A stretch of 64,000 bases of DNA from Rhizophagus irregularis (Eukaryota > Glomeromycota > Glomeromycetes > Glomerales > Glomeraceae), in the NCBI RefSeq assembly GCF_026210795.1, contig NC_089447.1, positions 1,180,501 to 1,244,500 on the forward strand, read 5' to 3'. Below, piece after piece: positions 41,042 through 52,324 of the stretch; position 1 is the first letter of the stretch, and each line of letters starts with the position of its first letter. Made by a program: the position numbers and the translations under genes. The notes under the pieces were generated by a model. That model had not been told where the DNA came from and did no database searches. It was given only the letters and a program-made list of their open reading frames with translations.

Positions 41042-41780
41042 TTAAGATAAATTTGCACGGGCGAAAAAAGTGACAACAAAAGTAAATAATAACATGACCC
41101 AGCCTTGAATTGGTGATATCATGCCTGCTGCACTAAGAAGGGTATTAGGATTCTTAGTCGGTGTAGGTGTTCCCGGGGTTCCTGGAGCTGAAGGAGAACT
41201 ATTACCTTGAACGACGGTAGTTGAAGGACCTTTGGGAGCTTTAGGAGCTGTTGCACCACAATTACCGGTATTACAAGCACTAACACAAGTAGGTGTAGTG
41301 GGATTACATTTATTTATGCATGCTTGTTGATCGGCGGTACATGTAAAGTATGGAATGGTTTGCGTGTATTCTAATATAATTAAACGAAACGGTTAATTAA
41401 ATTTTTTGTTCGTTAGTCCGCTCGCAAGTATTTGTTCGCTTTACATGTAGAATAATAAAATAATTACCGGTGGCATTGGGTCTTACGCCATTTGAACACA
41501 CACAGTCATATTGAAGTGTATCTGGTTGACAAAAGTTGGTTGTTGCATCATAACCATTATCCCAACAAATATTTGTACAAGAAGCTATTTGATTATTACA
41601 CCAGGTCGCTTTAGTTGCGGGATCAACAGTGGAGGCTAAAAACAAAATATGTTAAAAATGGTATTTTTTAAAAAGAAACTCAAAAAATAACAACAACAAC
41701 TACTTACGATCAAAAGGGTGAACTTTTGTTATAACAAGAAATAAAAAGGTAACGAAAAGAAGTTCTTTTAGTTGAAACAT
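41042..41780 (-). CDS. Secreted, probably GPI-anchored DUF7707-like cysteine-rich protein
   Basis: Three exons read from ATG 41780-41778 to TAA 41044-41042. The signal peptide is MFQLKELLFVTFLFLVITKV. The mature part begins STVDPATKATWCNNQIASC and contains paired cysteines (CTNICW, FCQPDTLQYDCVCSNGVRPN, EYTQTIPYFTC, CINKC, CVSAC, CG) in the order of the fungal DUF7707 cell-surface domain. After it comes a Pro/Ser/Thr-rich stalk (PSAPGTPGTPTPTKNPN) and a C-terminal hydrophobic tail (WVMLLFTFVVTFFARANLS), as expected for GPI attachment. A wall- or membrane-associated role is inferred from this design; no molecular function is known. Confidence 0.82.
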
Positions 41781-41995
41781 GATTATTTGAAAGTTGAAAA
41801 GTTTAAATTTTTATTATTATTTTTTCTTTTTGAAGGAAAAAAAATTAAAAAATATCTTTTAAATTTTTATTATTAAGTAAAAAAGAAAATACAGTTCAAA
41901 AGAGAAAAAATATTTTTCTGTTAGAAATTCAACAAATTGAATACAGTTATAAAATTTTTTTGTTCAGTACAAATTATTTTGTGTAAGATACTAAG

Positions 41996-42169
41996 ATGTC
42001 TATAATTAAGTATAACTTAACTTGTTTTGTCGATTATAAATTAAAAATGTCGTATCCCGATAAAGCCACAAGGAGAAAAGCATATGCCACGAAGATAAAT
42101 TTAGCTGAATCCGATCTTCAAAAAATTCATACTAAATATACTATGCAAGATAATAATGAGTTGCATTAG
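41996..42169 (+). CDS. Possible small ORF, 57 aa, unknown
   Basis: The frame runs from ATG (MSIIKYNLTCFVDYKLK) through an internal ATG at 42047 (MSYPDKATRRKAYATKINL) to TAG at 42167-42169. The second half is charged and helical (AESDLQKIHTKYTMQ), less biased than random AT-rich translation. I recognise no family. It could be a small gene, one exon of a larger one, or chance. Confidence 0.25.
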   Translation: MSIIKYNLTCFVDYKLKMSYPDKATRRKAYATKINLAESDLQKIHTKYTMQDNNELH

Positions 42170-43224
42170 CTCTAGTAAAATTAGTAAAAATTTATAATTT
42201 TTTGTCGAATGATCAGCCAAATCTATTGATCCTTTGTTTCTACTGAAAAATTATTTGTAGTAAGATTTTCCGTATATTCTAAAAATATATATGTATATTT
42301 TTTAAGAAGTGATTATGTAAAAAAACTGTATCTTTTCGCGTGTATATCTATTTTAAGTGGCATAGTAAAAAAGAAAATCAGGGGAAATGGGCACAGCAAA
42401 TACTTGGCACAGAAGACCTCCATTTTAGGATCGTGCAACTAAAATATCGTAATAATTTATTATATAAAAATATTTTTTTCTCACTGCAAATCAATGCATA
42501 ATTTATTAAAATACATAAATAATGGATGCACTGATTTATCGGTCTTTTTTTACATACATAAGTTCGCTAAAGTTTACCATCTTAACATAGAAAGCATTGA
42601 GCAAGTAACGTTTCCTAAATATATTATGCAGTCGCTAATATAAATCGATCGTCATTCTGGATTTCTAGAATAAGAAGTTTCGATCAGTATAAAATTAATC
42701 CTGCGCATGGGTTGAACAGCAACCAAATAATTAAATTTTGGAGGAAATGATTTGTCTATAAAAAGGCAAATAAGATAAACCATTTCTTGAGGATGAAAGT
42801 CCGTGCAAAATGAGACAGCATACGCATTATTTAACATTTTAACGGTAAAGAAGGAAAGAAGGTAGAGAAAGGAAGAAAGCGGAAAGAAATGACTAATAAG
42901 TATTCGGAATATTTAGGAACTTAACAAATGATAAATGTAAAATAAATAAATAAAATACGCACAACCCGATTGGTTTTTTTTAGTAAGTTTTAAATTTTGG
43001 GTTGAGATTCTCTTGTCCAATTATGTATTTGAATTTTGTAAAGTTATAATGTGATCGAATTTCGAAAACGCCGTTGACACGAAAATTTCCGGGCGAAACA
43101 TGCCGAACTTTCCCGATACTGTATATGTAACGAAAATTACGCATATTGTGATTTAATGATATCTAACTGTTTTCCTCCTGCTTTTTTATCTTTTATCAAG
43201 CTATGATGAATTCATACGTTTTTT

Positions 43225-43231
43225 TATATAA
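43225..43231 (+). promoter_or_regulatory. TATA box of the PEPCK gene
   Basis: TATATAA lies 94 bases upstream of the PEPCK start codon, in an otherwise mixed-composition stretch (tttttatataaacctcagc). The distance leaves room for a typical 40-70 base leader. A TATA-containing promoter fits a gluconeogenic gene whose orthologues are strongly regulated by carbon source; that regulation is not visible here. Confidence 0.5.
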
Positions 43232-43324
43232 ACCTCAGCTTTTTGACGTCTATTCCCCTAAGACTCATTTATTTCATTTTAATAAATACTCTATTAATTG
43301 ATTCGAAATTTCAAAACGAAAACT

Positions 43325-45246
43325 ATGACTCACTCTAGAATCGAAGAAGAACTTCATGACACCGCACATATTGATTATGATCATGTTGCAATACAATGGA
43401 ATCCCTCGGTTGCTCAATTATATGAAGACGCCCTAAAATACGAGTCAGGCTCTGCCATTTCTTCTACTGGCGCTTTAGTAACTGCCTCTGGTAATAAGAC
43501 CGGCCGTTCTCCGAAGGACAAACGTATCGTTGACGAACCTGGCTCTACAAAAGATATTTGGGTAAATAATATAATTTTAATAATTTAAATCATTAATTTA
43601 TATTGATCAATCAATTTGTGTGTTCTTTGAATAATAGTGGGGTCCTGTTAACACTAAATTGCCAGAACATGTTTTCCTTATTAACCGCGAACGTGCGGTT
43701 GATTACTTAAATACTCGCAAACGTATTTATGTTTTTGACGGTTACGCTGGATGGGATCCTAAATATCGCATCAAGGTCCGTGTTGTCTCAGCTCGTGCCT
43801 ATCATTCCTTATTTATGCGAAACATGTTAATACGTCCAACTGAAGAAGAACTCGAAAACTATGGAACTCCTGATTTCACTATCTACAATGCTGGTGCTTT
43901 TCCGGCAAATCGTTACACATCCGGAATGACGTCAACAACTTCAGTAGCAATTAATTTCCATATGAATGAAATGGTCATTTTAGGAACTGAATATGCCGGT
44001 GAAATGAAAAAAGGAATGTAAGTATTTATTATAAAATTTTACATTTCATTATTGCTAAATATCACCACTGGTGATAGTCACCTTACCAGAATTAGGGTAG
44101 AATTTTGGGCAGAATTAATGATGTCATGAAACTCTACCCGTTAATATTTGCTAATGCTGGTGCGGTGAGAATCACCTGCGGCGAGATTTAGCAGTGCCCT
44201 TCCCTTCAGAGATTTCTTAAATTTGAATTCATCTTATTTTTTTTAGTTTCACAGTCATGCATTATTATATGCCAATAAAACATAATGTTTTATCTTTGCA
44301 TTCGTCTGCAAACGAGGGTGCTGATGGCGATGTTTCCATTTTCTTTGGTCTATCTGGTACTGGCAAGACCACTCTATCTGCTGATCCAAAACGTTTCTTG
44401 ATTGGAGATGACGAACATTGCTGGTCAGAAGATAGTATCTTTAATATCGAGGGTGGTTGCTATGCTAAGTGCATTAACTTGTCAGCTGAAAAGGAGCCAG
44501 AAATTTTTAATGCCATCCGTTTCGGCTCAGTCTTAGAAAATGTCGTATATGATCCACAAACACGTGTAGTAAACTATGACGATGCTGCACTTACAGAAAA
44601 TACTCGATGTGCTTACCCAATTGAATATATTCCAAATGCGAAAATACCTTGCATATCATCAGGCCATCCCAAGAACATAATCTTGTTGACTTGTGATGCA
44701 TATGGTGTGCTTCCACCAGTTTCAAAACTGTCTTCAGCGCAAGCTATGTATCACTTTATCTCCGGGTATACTGCCAAAATTGCTGGTACAGAAGATGGCG
44801 TTACTGAACCAGAAGCTACATTTTCCGCTTGTTTTGGTCAACCTTTCCTCGTATTACATCCATATCGTTATGCCAAAATGTTGGCAGAAAAGATGGAACA
44901 ACATTCAGCTAATGCTTGGTTAGTTAATACTGGTTGGAACGGTGGTGCTTATGGTATTGGTGAGCGCATCAAACTTAAATATTCCCGCGCTATTATTGAT
45001 GCTATCCACTCTGGAGAACTTGCTCAAGCCGAATACGAAAATTATGAAATATTTAATTTGCAAATTCCAAAAACATGTTCGGAAGTACCATCAGAAATTT
45101 TACACCCTGCGAAGACATGGAAAGGAAGTCAAGAAAGTTATGTATCAACTCGCAATTTATTGGCTCAACGTTTCATTGAAAACTTTAAATTGTATCAAGA
45201 TCAGACAACCCTTGAAGTTGTCAATGCTGGTCCAATTCTCTCCTGA
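43325..45246 (+). CDS. PCK1: Phosphoenolpyruvate carboxykinase (ATP)
   Basis: Three exons (43325-43561, 43638-44017, 44247-45246) give 538 residues, the usual size. The ATG at 43325 starts [20 protein letters not shown]. Family blocks: [61 protein letters not shown], the nucleotide-binding [16 protein letters not shown] (kinase-1a/P-loop), [10 protein letters not shown] (metal-binding DDEH) and [22 protein letters not shown]. It decarboxylates oxaloacetate to PEP using ATP in gluconeogenesis, which fits a fungus feeding on lipids supplied by its host. The second intron (44018-44246) is enlarged to 229 nt by an inverted-repeat insertion. Confidence 0.97.
44052..44195. mobile_element. MITE-like inverted repeat inside PEPCK intron 2
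   Basis: Left arm from 44052: TTGCTAAATATCACCACTGG then TGATAGTCACC. Right arm, reverse complemented from 44195: ACTGCTAAATCTCGCCGCAG then GTGATTCTCACC. Arms of ~35-45 bases pair with few mismatches, and the ~145-base insert is noticeably less AT-rich than the intron around it. No clear target duplication. It explains why this intron is about three times longer than its neighbours. Confidence 0.72.
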
Positions 45247-46327
45247 TTTTTGTAATATTTGCTTTTTTTTTAAAAAAAAAAAGTAACTTGTAAAGATATT
45301 TAGATTATTATCCCTTATTTTTTCTTTGTAATTAATTTAATATTATTTAGATATAGTTACTGTATTCAATTTAGACGTAAAGTTTAATAAAATAAATTTT
45401 AAAATTCTGCAAATGCTTCAAAATTTGATTACTGATTCAACTGATAAGTTTAAACTTGATAGTTAGCTTATTAAACAAATTTATTATGAAGAATTTTAAC
45501 CTATACATAAATGAAGCTATTTAGGCTTTTATCAATATCATTGTTGTCAGAATGCTTTTATTTATTTTATTTATTATTTATTTTCAACAGAAGTTTTTAG
45601 ACTTTTTAAAATCACTAAAATATCTTTCTTTGGAAGAAATTTTAATAAACAAATATTCTGTTCAGCAATTTTATTTTAAAGCTATTTGTAATAAAGGTTT
45701 AAAAATATCTAAAAAGTGAAAAAAGGTGACTTAAGTAAAAAAAAGGTGTAAAAAAGGTAGATAGAAACAATTTACCTTTGAATTTTTAAGTACTTTATAT
45801 TAATTTGTTTATTCTTAGATTTATGAATAAATCTTCCTTGAATTTTCAATTATTTTTTTATTATAAAGTAATTTTCATTAATATTAAGGATATTTAGTAT
45901 TTACAATTGTAATCTACTGTAATTTGCTTATTTTACTAAATTAGAAAATTCTTATATATTTACTAGTTTTTAAATATATACTTTTAAAAACTATTATCAA
46001 AATCTCAATATTAAAATACAGTTAACTCAGTGTTAACTTCCTTTATAGTTACTCTTATTATAGTCACATTTTACTATATAGTCATACTAGTTAGATGTTT
46101 AAAATATTTTATTATTAAAATCTATCCCAATTTATTTATAATTACTATCACATCTATAGCGCTTATTACAAATATAATTCATAATGAACATTCCAAAAAT
46201 CTTATATTTTTTTTTTATAATCACAGTTATATAAAAAATATAATAAATTGCTTGGCATCTAATGATCACAAAAGACATAATACAGCTTACTAGAATTATC
46301 TCACTAAGATAAATCAAATAATAGTAA

Positions 46328-46778
46328 ACTGGTAGTTTCATTTTTCTATAATTACTGGTTAATAAGTTTAATGAAATGTTTTTTAATTTATATATACTGT
46401 ACTACTAAATATTTTATTTAATTGCTCAATATCCAATGATGATAAAATGATGGTTAATAACTTTTTGAAATTAACTAATCAAGACAAATTGAATAATACT
46501 AAAATTACTTTTCTAGATAAAATTATCTAATAATTATTATTTTAATACTTTTTATATAACTTATAATCTATTATATTTTAAAAAATAATTTTAGCACTAT
46601 TTGATTTATTTTAATTAGACAATTCCAAAGAATTATTAACCATCATTTTATAATTACTAGATATTGTAAAATACTTGATAATGTAGTAAATATAATCAAA
46701 AAATATTAAATGCCAATTTTGATATTTTATTAAATAGCTTATTAGCCAGTAATTATAAAAAACAAAACTACCACCATT
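46328..46778. mobile_element. Foldback/MITE-like element, ~450 bp
   Basis: Outer arms: TGGTAGTTT at ~46331 followed by TATAATTACTGGTTAATAAG, matched in reverse complement by the right end near 46738-46778 (TATAATTACTGGCTAATAAG and TGGTAGTTTTG). Inner arms: AAAATGATGGTTAATAAC at ~46445 pairs with the reverse complement near 46630-46655. Nested pairing over much of the length indicates a foldback element. Target duplication not identified. Confidence 0.65.
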
Positions 46779-47332
46779 CAAGTGAAATAATTTTAATGAG
46801 TTTTATTACTGGCTGTATTCTTCTAAAATTAGTTACCTTCTAAAATTAAACACCTTTACTAATCCTATAAAAAAAGAATATCTGGAAAATATACTGAAAA
46901 AACTAAAAAATTTAAGTTGAGTTATTTTAAAATCTAATACAATTTTATATATATTTGGATATTTTCCATATATACCTGAATGTTTTCTGTATATATTTAG
47001 ATGTTTTCAGTTTTTTCAGTATATTTTCTTTTTATAAAAACTAGTATTGCTAACCAAAACTCATTTAATAATAAAATTCAAAAATCTAAAACTCAAAAAC
47101 TTTATTTTTAATGAAAAAATTAGTGAATCTGAAACTTTTCTAAATTATAATTAATTTTGAAAAAGCATAAAACCAGTTTAGACAATTAATTTTAAAAAAA
47201 TAGTTTCAAATTAAAATTTTGAAAAAATAGTTTTAGCAAGTATCCTTAATAAGGACAACTTTTTAAACTTTAATAAAAAGATTTTTATATAAAGTACTAG
47301 TAAAAAAACTTTCAAAATTAAGCATCTTCCTA

Positions 47333-47872
47333 TGGTGCCGGAACTCTATACTCAAAAATGTTTCAAATTTTTAATTTATCACGTGAGAAGCACAATAGCC
47401 AATAAAAACTCACAATTTTAGACAAAAAATAGAAAAAACAGATACGAGCATATACAAAAAAGGAAAAAAAAGGAAATCGGCTAAAGAATAAAGCAGAAAG
47501 TAGTATTTATTTAAGAACAATCAAGCTAAAATGGGGTTGAATTTAGACTTTTAAGTAAATTAAGGATATTTTAAGCCATTTTAAGCCTTAAAATAATTAA
47601 ATATCAATATGATTTATGTAAATTCTCATAAAATAAATGCATTTATGTGACTTTTTGTTTCAAATTTAGGCCAATCATATAAAAATAACCAAATTTCAAA
47701 CGCTTATAACTTTTTATGTAGATATTTTTTTGAAAATCTGACCGGTAATTTAATAGTACTTGTCTTGTAGAATAAAGTTACCAGTTTATTTCTTTGAAAT
47801 TCTATTTTATTAAAGTGTTGAAAGATTTATAATTATCACAATTTTATTTTTGAGTATAGAGTTCCGGCACCA
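47333..47872. mobile_element. Mariner-like MITE, 540 bp, TA target duplication
   Basis: The ends are perfect inverted repeats of at least 27 bases starting TGGTGCCGGAACTCTATACT, flanked by TA on both sides (47331-47332 and 47873-47874). The perfect match suggests fairly recent insertion. No transposase frame is present inside, so a relative must have mobilised it. Confidence 0.88.
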
Positions 47873-48777
47873 TATGTTTTTTAACCAAAAACTTTGTAAA
47901 AAAAAAATGACTAACTTTGGAAAAATATGATACCATATTTGGCGGTAATTAAGCATCTCTTTTTTGCACTTAATGCTGGCCAAGATGCTCATAATTTTGG
48001 TCAAAATCGCCATAATTCTGGCTGGAAGTGCTTATTTTTGGGAGGGATGCTTAATACGATGTCAGACAAAATCCTAATATCCATTTTCCTGACAGAACGT
48101 TTGCCTAATACTGTTGATCTACATTAGTTTTAATGCTGGTCAAAATTATTGGGAAAATGTCCTGTTGGAAAATTTTCTGTCAGGAAATTATAGTGTAATA
48201 GCAAAATATGGTATATCTTTTTATAATTACTAGTTATTAATTTAATAATTTTTTTTATTAATAAAGCATATTTAATACTTTATTAATAAAATTTTATATT
48301 TCTATAAATATACAGTTATCATTGGATATAATAAATCTGCCGTTCTAAGCATTTTAGTTCAGTATATCTGTATATGGTAAATTCGATATATGATATTTAT
48401 ATTATATACCGAACTGTTCAGTATATGAATTTTATCCAATTAAATTATAGCAGCATATACTGTAATATTTAAAGTTCAGATAATTACATAACTTACTATA
48501 ACAAATAACACTATGTTTTATTTAAAATTTATGTATTCATTCAATTTTTTAAGTATTTACCAGCTATTTAAATGAAAATTTTATCTGATATAAGCAGAAA
48601 TAATTTTTCCAGTACGTCCATTCTTTTATATTACTAATTAAAGTTATGTGATAGTTCAGTATACTAAATATATAACTGATATACTTGGGCTAGCTAAAAT
48701 AAGTTCAGATGCGATATATAGTAATTTATTATGTGATTTTGTTATATCCAGTACAATTAATGTTCTGAAAAAATCTG

Positions 48778-48978
48778 ATTCGATTTGTATTTGTAGATCT
48801 GATTCGGAAAACAGATCAGATTGAATCATTTTTTATGATCGGCGATCTAATGCGAATCAAAAAAATTTGATCCATTTTGGATAAATCGAATCAGATCAGT
48901 TATTTATTTAAATCAAATCAAATCAAATCAAATCAGATTTGAACAGATTCAGATCAGATTCAGATCAGATCTGAATCT
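48778..48978. repeat. GATCTGATT / AAATC simple repeat patch
   Basis: Many overlapping copies of GATCTGATT-like and ATCAGATT words, plus a run of five AAATC units (~48913-48937) and CAGATCAGATT units (~48950-48975). The short words occur in both orientations, giving dense local palindromes. No gene relation. Confidence 0.7.
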
Positions 48979-49021
48979 TAGAAAATAAAAAATGGTTTGT
49001 ATAATATTTTTTATTAAGACA

Positions 49022-49305
49022 ATTATAAATCATTTCGCAACAGTTTATATTAAAACAATTTAAAAAAACTGTTGCGAAATTGTTCTTTTTTAGTTAAATA
49101 AACCATTTTGCAACAGTTTATATTAAAATTGTTAAAAAAACCATTACAAAATAATTTTTTTAGTTAAATAAACCATTTCACAATAGTTTATATTAAAACA
49201 ATTTAAAAAACTGTTTGAAACAGTTCTTTTTAGTTAAATAAACCATTTCGCAACAGTTTTTATTAAAATAATTTAAAAAACGTTGCAAAACAGTTCTTTT
49301 TAGTG
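49022..49305. repeat. Tandem repeat of hairpin units (~75 bp x ~4)
   Basis: About four head-to-tail copies of a 70-80 base unit containing TAAACCATTTCGCAACAGTT, TATTAAAACAATTTAAAAAA and CTGTTGCGAAA...GTTCTTTTTAGT. Within a unit the first part (CGCAACAGTT) is complementary to the last (AACTGTTGCG), so each copy can fold into a hairpin. Copies diverge by scattered substitutions. Confidence 0.78.
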
Positions 49306-51431
49306 TGTAATTAATTATAAAAAAATCAGTTTTATAAAACTTGGTAAGTTTTCAGTACAAACAGGTCTATATAAAATAAATACAAAACTACACTAATTTA
49401 TTAAGTATTAAACTACTTATTATTTTAAAAAGGACTCCACATATGTATTATTAAGTGGATTTTTGAATTATGAAAATAAATTCTGTATAAAATATAATCT
49501 TTTTTAGAGGGAATCCTTTTCTTTCAATCAATATCTATTCAGTAATTTAACAAGATCAACTGTATACAATAAAGAAAATATAAAAAAAAAGAATAAAACA
49601 AAAAAAAATCAGAGTAAAAAAGGGTTAATAAAATGTAAACTAAATAGTAAAAACTCTAACATTTCAAACTTTTATTTGGTTCAAGCATCCTGTCAATTGG
49701 CCAGTGATCTTAATAGCACCTGAATTTTAGCAAGAATAATTAGTTTGTCACTGCTGTCAAAGCCTTTTATTTCTTAAAAGATTACTTCTACTTTCTAAAG
49801 ACTTTTTCTTTTTACTTTTATTTATCAATGTTTTTATACATAATATTAGAATCTTCATCTTGATTCTGCTTTTAATTGGAATTCTTTTTTGGTAGTCTAT
49901 TTCTAAACCAATTTAAGATGGATAAAAATATTGAATCTAAACATCTTTAAATTTTTTAAAATTGAATTTAATATTTAAAATTTTGTTCAAATTTACCTAA
50001 AAGTTGTAATATATAATTAATTTTTTACACTTATGACTTTGAATAATTTTAAATGCTAAAGTACCATAGTAGGATTCTCAACATTATATAAAATATTTTT
50101 AATAATGAATTTGGATAGGTTTATTATAATAGTTTAAAATCTTTTTATTTATAAGTCCAGAATACTAGAAACTATCATATAAGTATACCTTCAAATGGAG
50201 CTGTTCAAACTTTATTATTCCAAATTGATTGACATAATCACAGTCATATACTTCTTTTGAATTTTAATTTTATTATAATAATTTAATTCCAAATCTGCAG
50301 ATTCATTAGAATATCAAGTTATGTCATAGACTCATAGTAAAGGGAATATGATAATTCATAAATAATAATTTTATAGACGTTAGCTTTATTTAGTAGTGTA
50401 TATATATCCAGTCATAATTATTAAAATATGTAAATTTAAACTTCTTAGTCTTTTGCTATTGCGATGTAGTAAATGATATACTACTTTTCTTAGAAGTATT
50501 ATTTTGAATGTTTTATTTAATAACTACAGATGTGAATGATATAGATCTATTATTGTCAGAACCTGAATTTTCAAAAATAATATCAGCATAAGAAACCCAT
50601 TTATTCTTACCTTTTAGAATAAATAACTGGATTTGTACAGTATATTAAGGGATTTATTTTATGTTACAGGTAGTATATCTGATGATCGGTATTTTAGTTT
50701 TTTAAAAATTTTTATTTGTATCAATTAAGTTTTATAAATGACTGGATTATCATTAGTTGGAAATTAAGTAACTTTGTTCTTATGTACTCTTCTAATAGTC
50801 CAAATTAAATAGTTACTCAAAGATCTTTGTAAATAAAAAGAAGCCATATAAAGTGAGAAAATTTTTCTTTATCTAATATTCCTAAGATTGTGAACTTGTT
50901 TGAATATAAAGTGAAGATTTTATCAAAATAACTGTATATTTCTAATGTAAACTTTGTAAGGTTTGATAAATACCAATTACATAGATAAAGTAGTATGAAC
51001 TTAGAATTATTTCAAATATAATAATGAAGTCATTTCTGTTAAACTGTTAATAAGGCATTTTACCTTTTCTTTACTAATAATATAGTTATTATTATTAACA
51101 AAAAAACCCATTTTTTAGTAAAAATAATATTGCTGAAATTTTGTAAAAAAATAATCTATGCAATTGGTAAAAAGAGTTTTTTTCATTATTAATTTAATAA
51201 TATATATATTAAATTATAATATCAAGTATCCTATAGGCTATAGGATCATAATGCTGATTTTTTTGCTTATATCTGGCATGTTACGCATATTACGTTATTT
51301 ATTGCCAGATATTATTTTATTTATTAAGTGCATTACAAATTATTATGATTTACATTAGCAATACAATTTTTCAAGACAAATGAAAATGAATAGAATAATT
51401 ATTAAAATTATTAGAATTGAATAATCCTTAT

Positions 51432-52118
51432 ATATTTTTCAAATTCATTTTAACATTGACGTTATTATCAGATATTTCAATATTTGTAATATTTTTATTT
51501 TCTTGGTAATCCACATTTGTAGAGTTATGAAGTGGTTGCAATCGTTCGCTATTTAAATTTTGCCCTAAAAAAAAAAATTGTAGCAAATAAAGATACTAAA
51601 ATAAAAGAAAATTTTCCAGTATTCATACTTTTTAATAAATTATTTGCACTACTAAATTTATAGCTTTCTTTATTGCCTTGAAAATTAGATTCTTGTTGAT
51701 TATTAAAGCTTGAATTGCTAAAATTATGAGAATTATTTTCAAGCTTATTGTTATTATCTAAGAAATGTAAAAAAGAATTTGTAAATTTACATTTAAAATT
51801 AAAATTTATATTAATTTCATACTTGTTTCTGATTCATTATTTTTGAGATTTAAAGCTTAACTTAACCCATTAAGACATAAATCTTGCATTTTAAATTTGG
51901 ATCATTTATAACTTTTTAATCCATTTAAAGAATAATGTTGTAACACTGACATCACTTCTATATTTAAAAATCCAAGATTTTTTAACAATTCAACCAGTGT
52001 TTTTCATATACTATGATTTGTAATTTTGTGCTCTATTACATCTATATCACATTTTTTTGCAAGTTCATGTAAAAAATTTTGCATTTTCTTTTCATCAATG
52101 TTGCTTATCTTGTATCAT
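51432..52118 (-). pseudogene. C-terminal part of a DUF3504/Crypton-type tyrosine recombinase, decayed
   Basis: The first exon read here starts at 52118 after an AATAG acceptor: YKISNIDEKKMQNFLHELAKKCD, then ITNHSI*KTLVELLKNLGF, EVMSVLQHYSLNGLKSYK*. This matches the recombinase pattern ITNHSGRKTL...HxS..GL.SY. The catalytic Arg of the HxxR-type box is replaced by a TGA stop, and a second TGA follows the Tyr. Two further Asn/Ser-rich exons (around 51762-51636 and 51577-51432) look like the family's C-terminal tail. The N-terminal half lies ~7 kb away at 59144-59720, separated by the inserted element. Confidence 0.75.
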
Positions 52119-52324
52119 CTATTAAAATATATAAAATTTAAAATCATAAAATTATTAATTTATATAATAAATATATTATAAGCGGGACATATATTACCTA
52201 ATATTTTAGGGGGTGGGTGGAATGGAGGGGATCTTAGGTTACACAGTTTATTATAAATCACGTGATATTAGTGGCTTAGATTTTATACATGCTTTATTAA
52301 AAAAATTTTCAGTATATACGACTA

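Larger units (their letters stand above)
41781..43324. other. Intergenic region upstream of PEPCK
   Basis: About 1.5 kb. A 57-codon open frame at 41996-42169 (plus) is listed separately. A purine tract (aaggaaagaagg and similar) lies at ~42845-42890. A TATATAA box is present ~95 bases upstream of the PEPCK start. The minus-strand frame at 42652-42837 has no recognisable features. Confidence 0.5.
45247..51430. other. AT-rich, repeat-filled intergenic region
   Basis: More than 6 kb without a supported gene. Within it I can delimit a foldback element (46328-46778), a hairpin at ~46885-47031, a mariner-like MITE (47333-47872), a GATCTGATT/AAATC repeat patch (~48778-48978) and a tandem-hairpin repeat (~49022-49305). 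From 49320 to 51430 I see only AT-rich sequence with many stops. All open frames here are short and low in complexity. Confidence 0.55.

Noticed and set aside
44942-45286. Second frame inside PEPCK exon 3 (114 codons)
   Set aside because: It is an out-of-frame shadow of a strongly conserved coding exon.
46030-46293. 87-codon plus-strand frame in the AT-rich region
   Set aside because: Composition is what random AT-rich sequence gives, and a similar frame exists on the opposite strand over the same bases.
51158-51358. 66-codon hydrophobic plus-strand frame
   Set aside because: Ile/Leu/Tyr-rich translation of AT-rich DNA, no neighbours or splice sites to support it.
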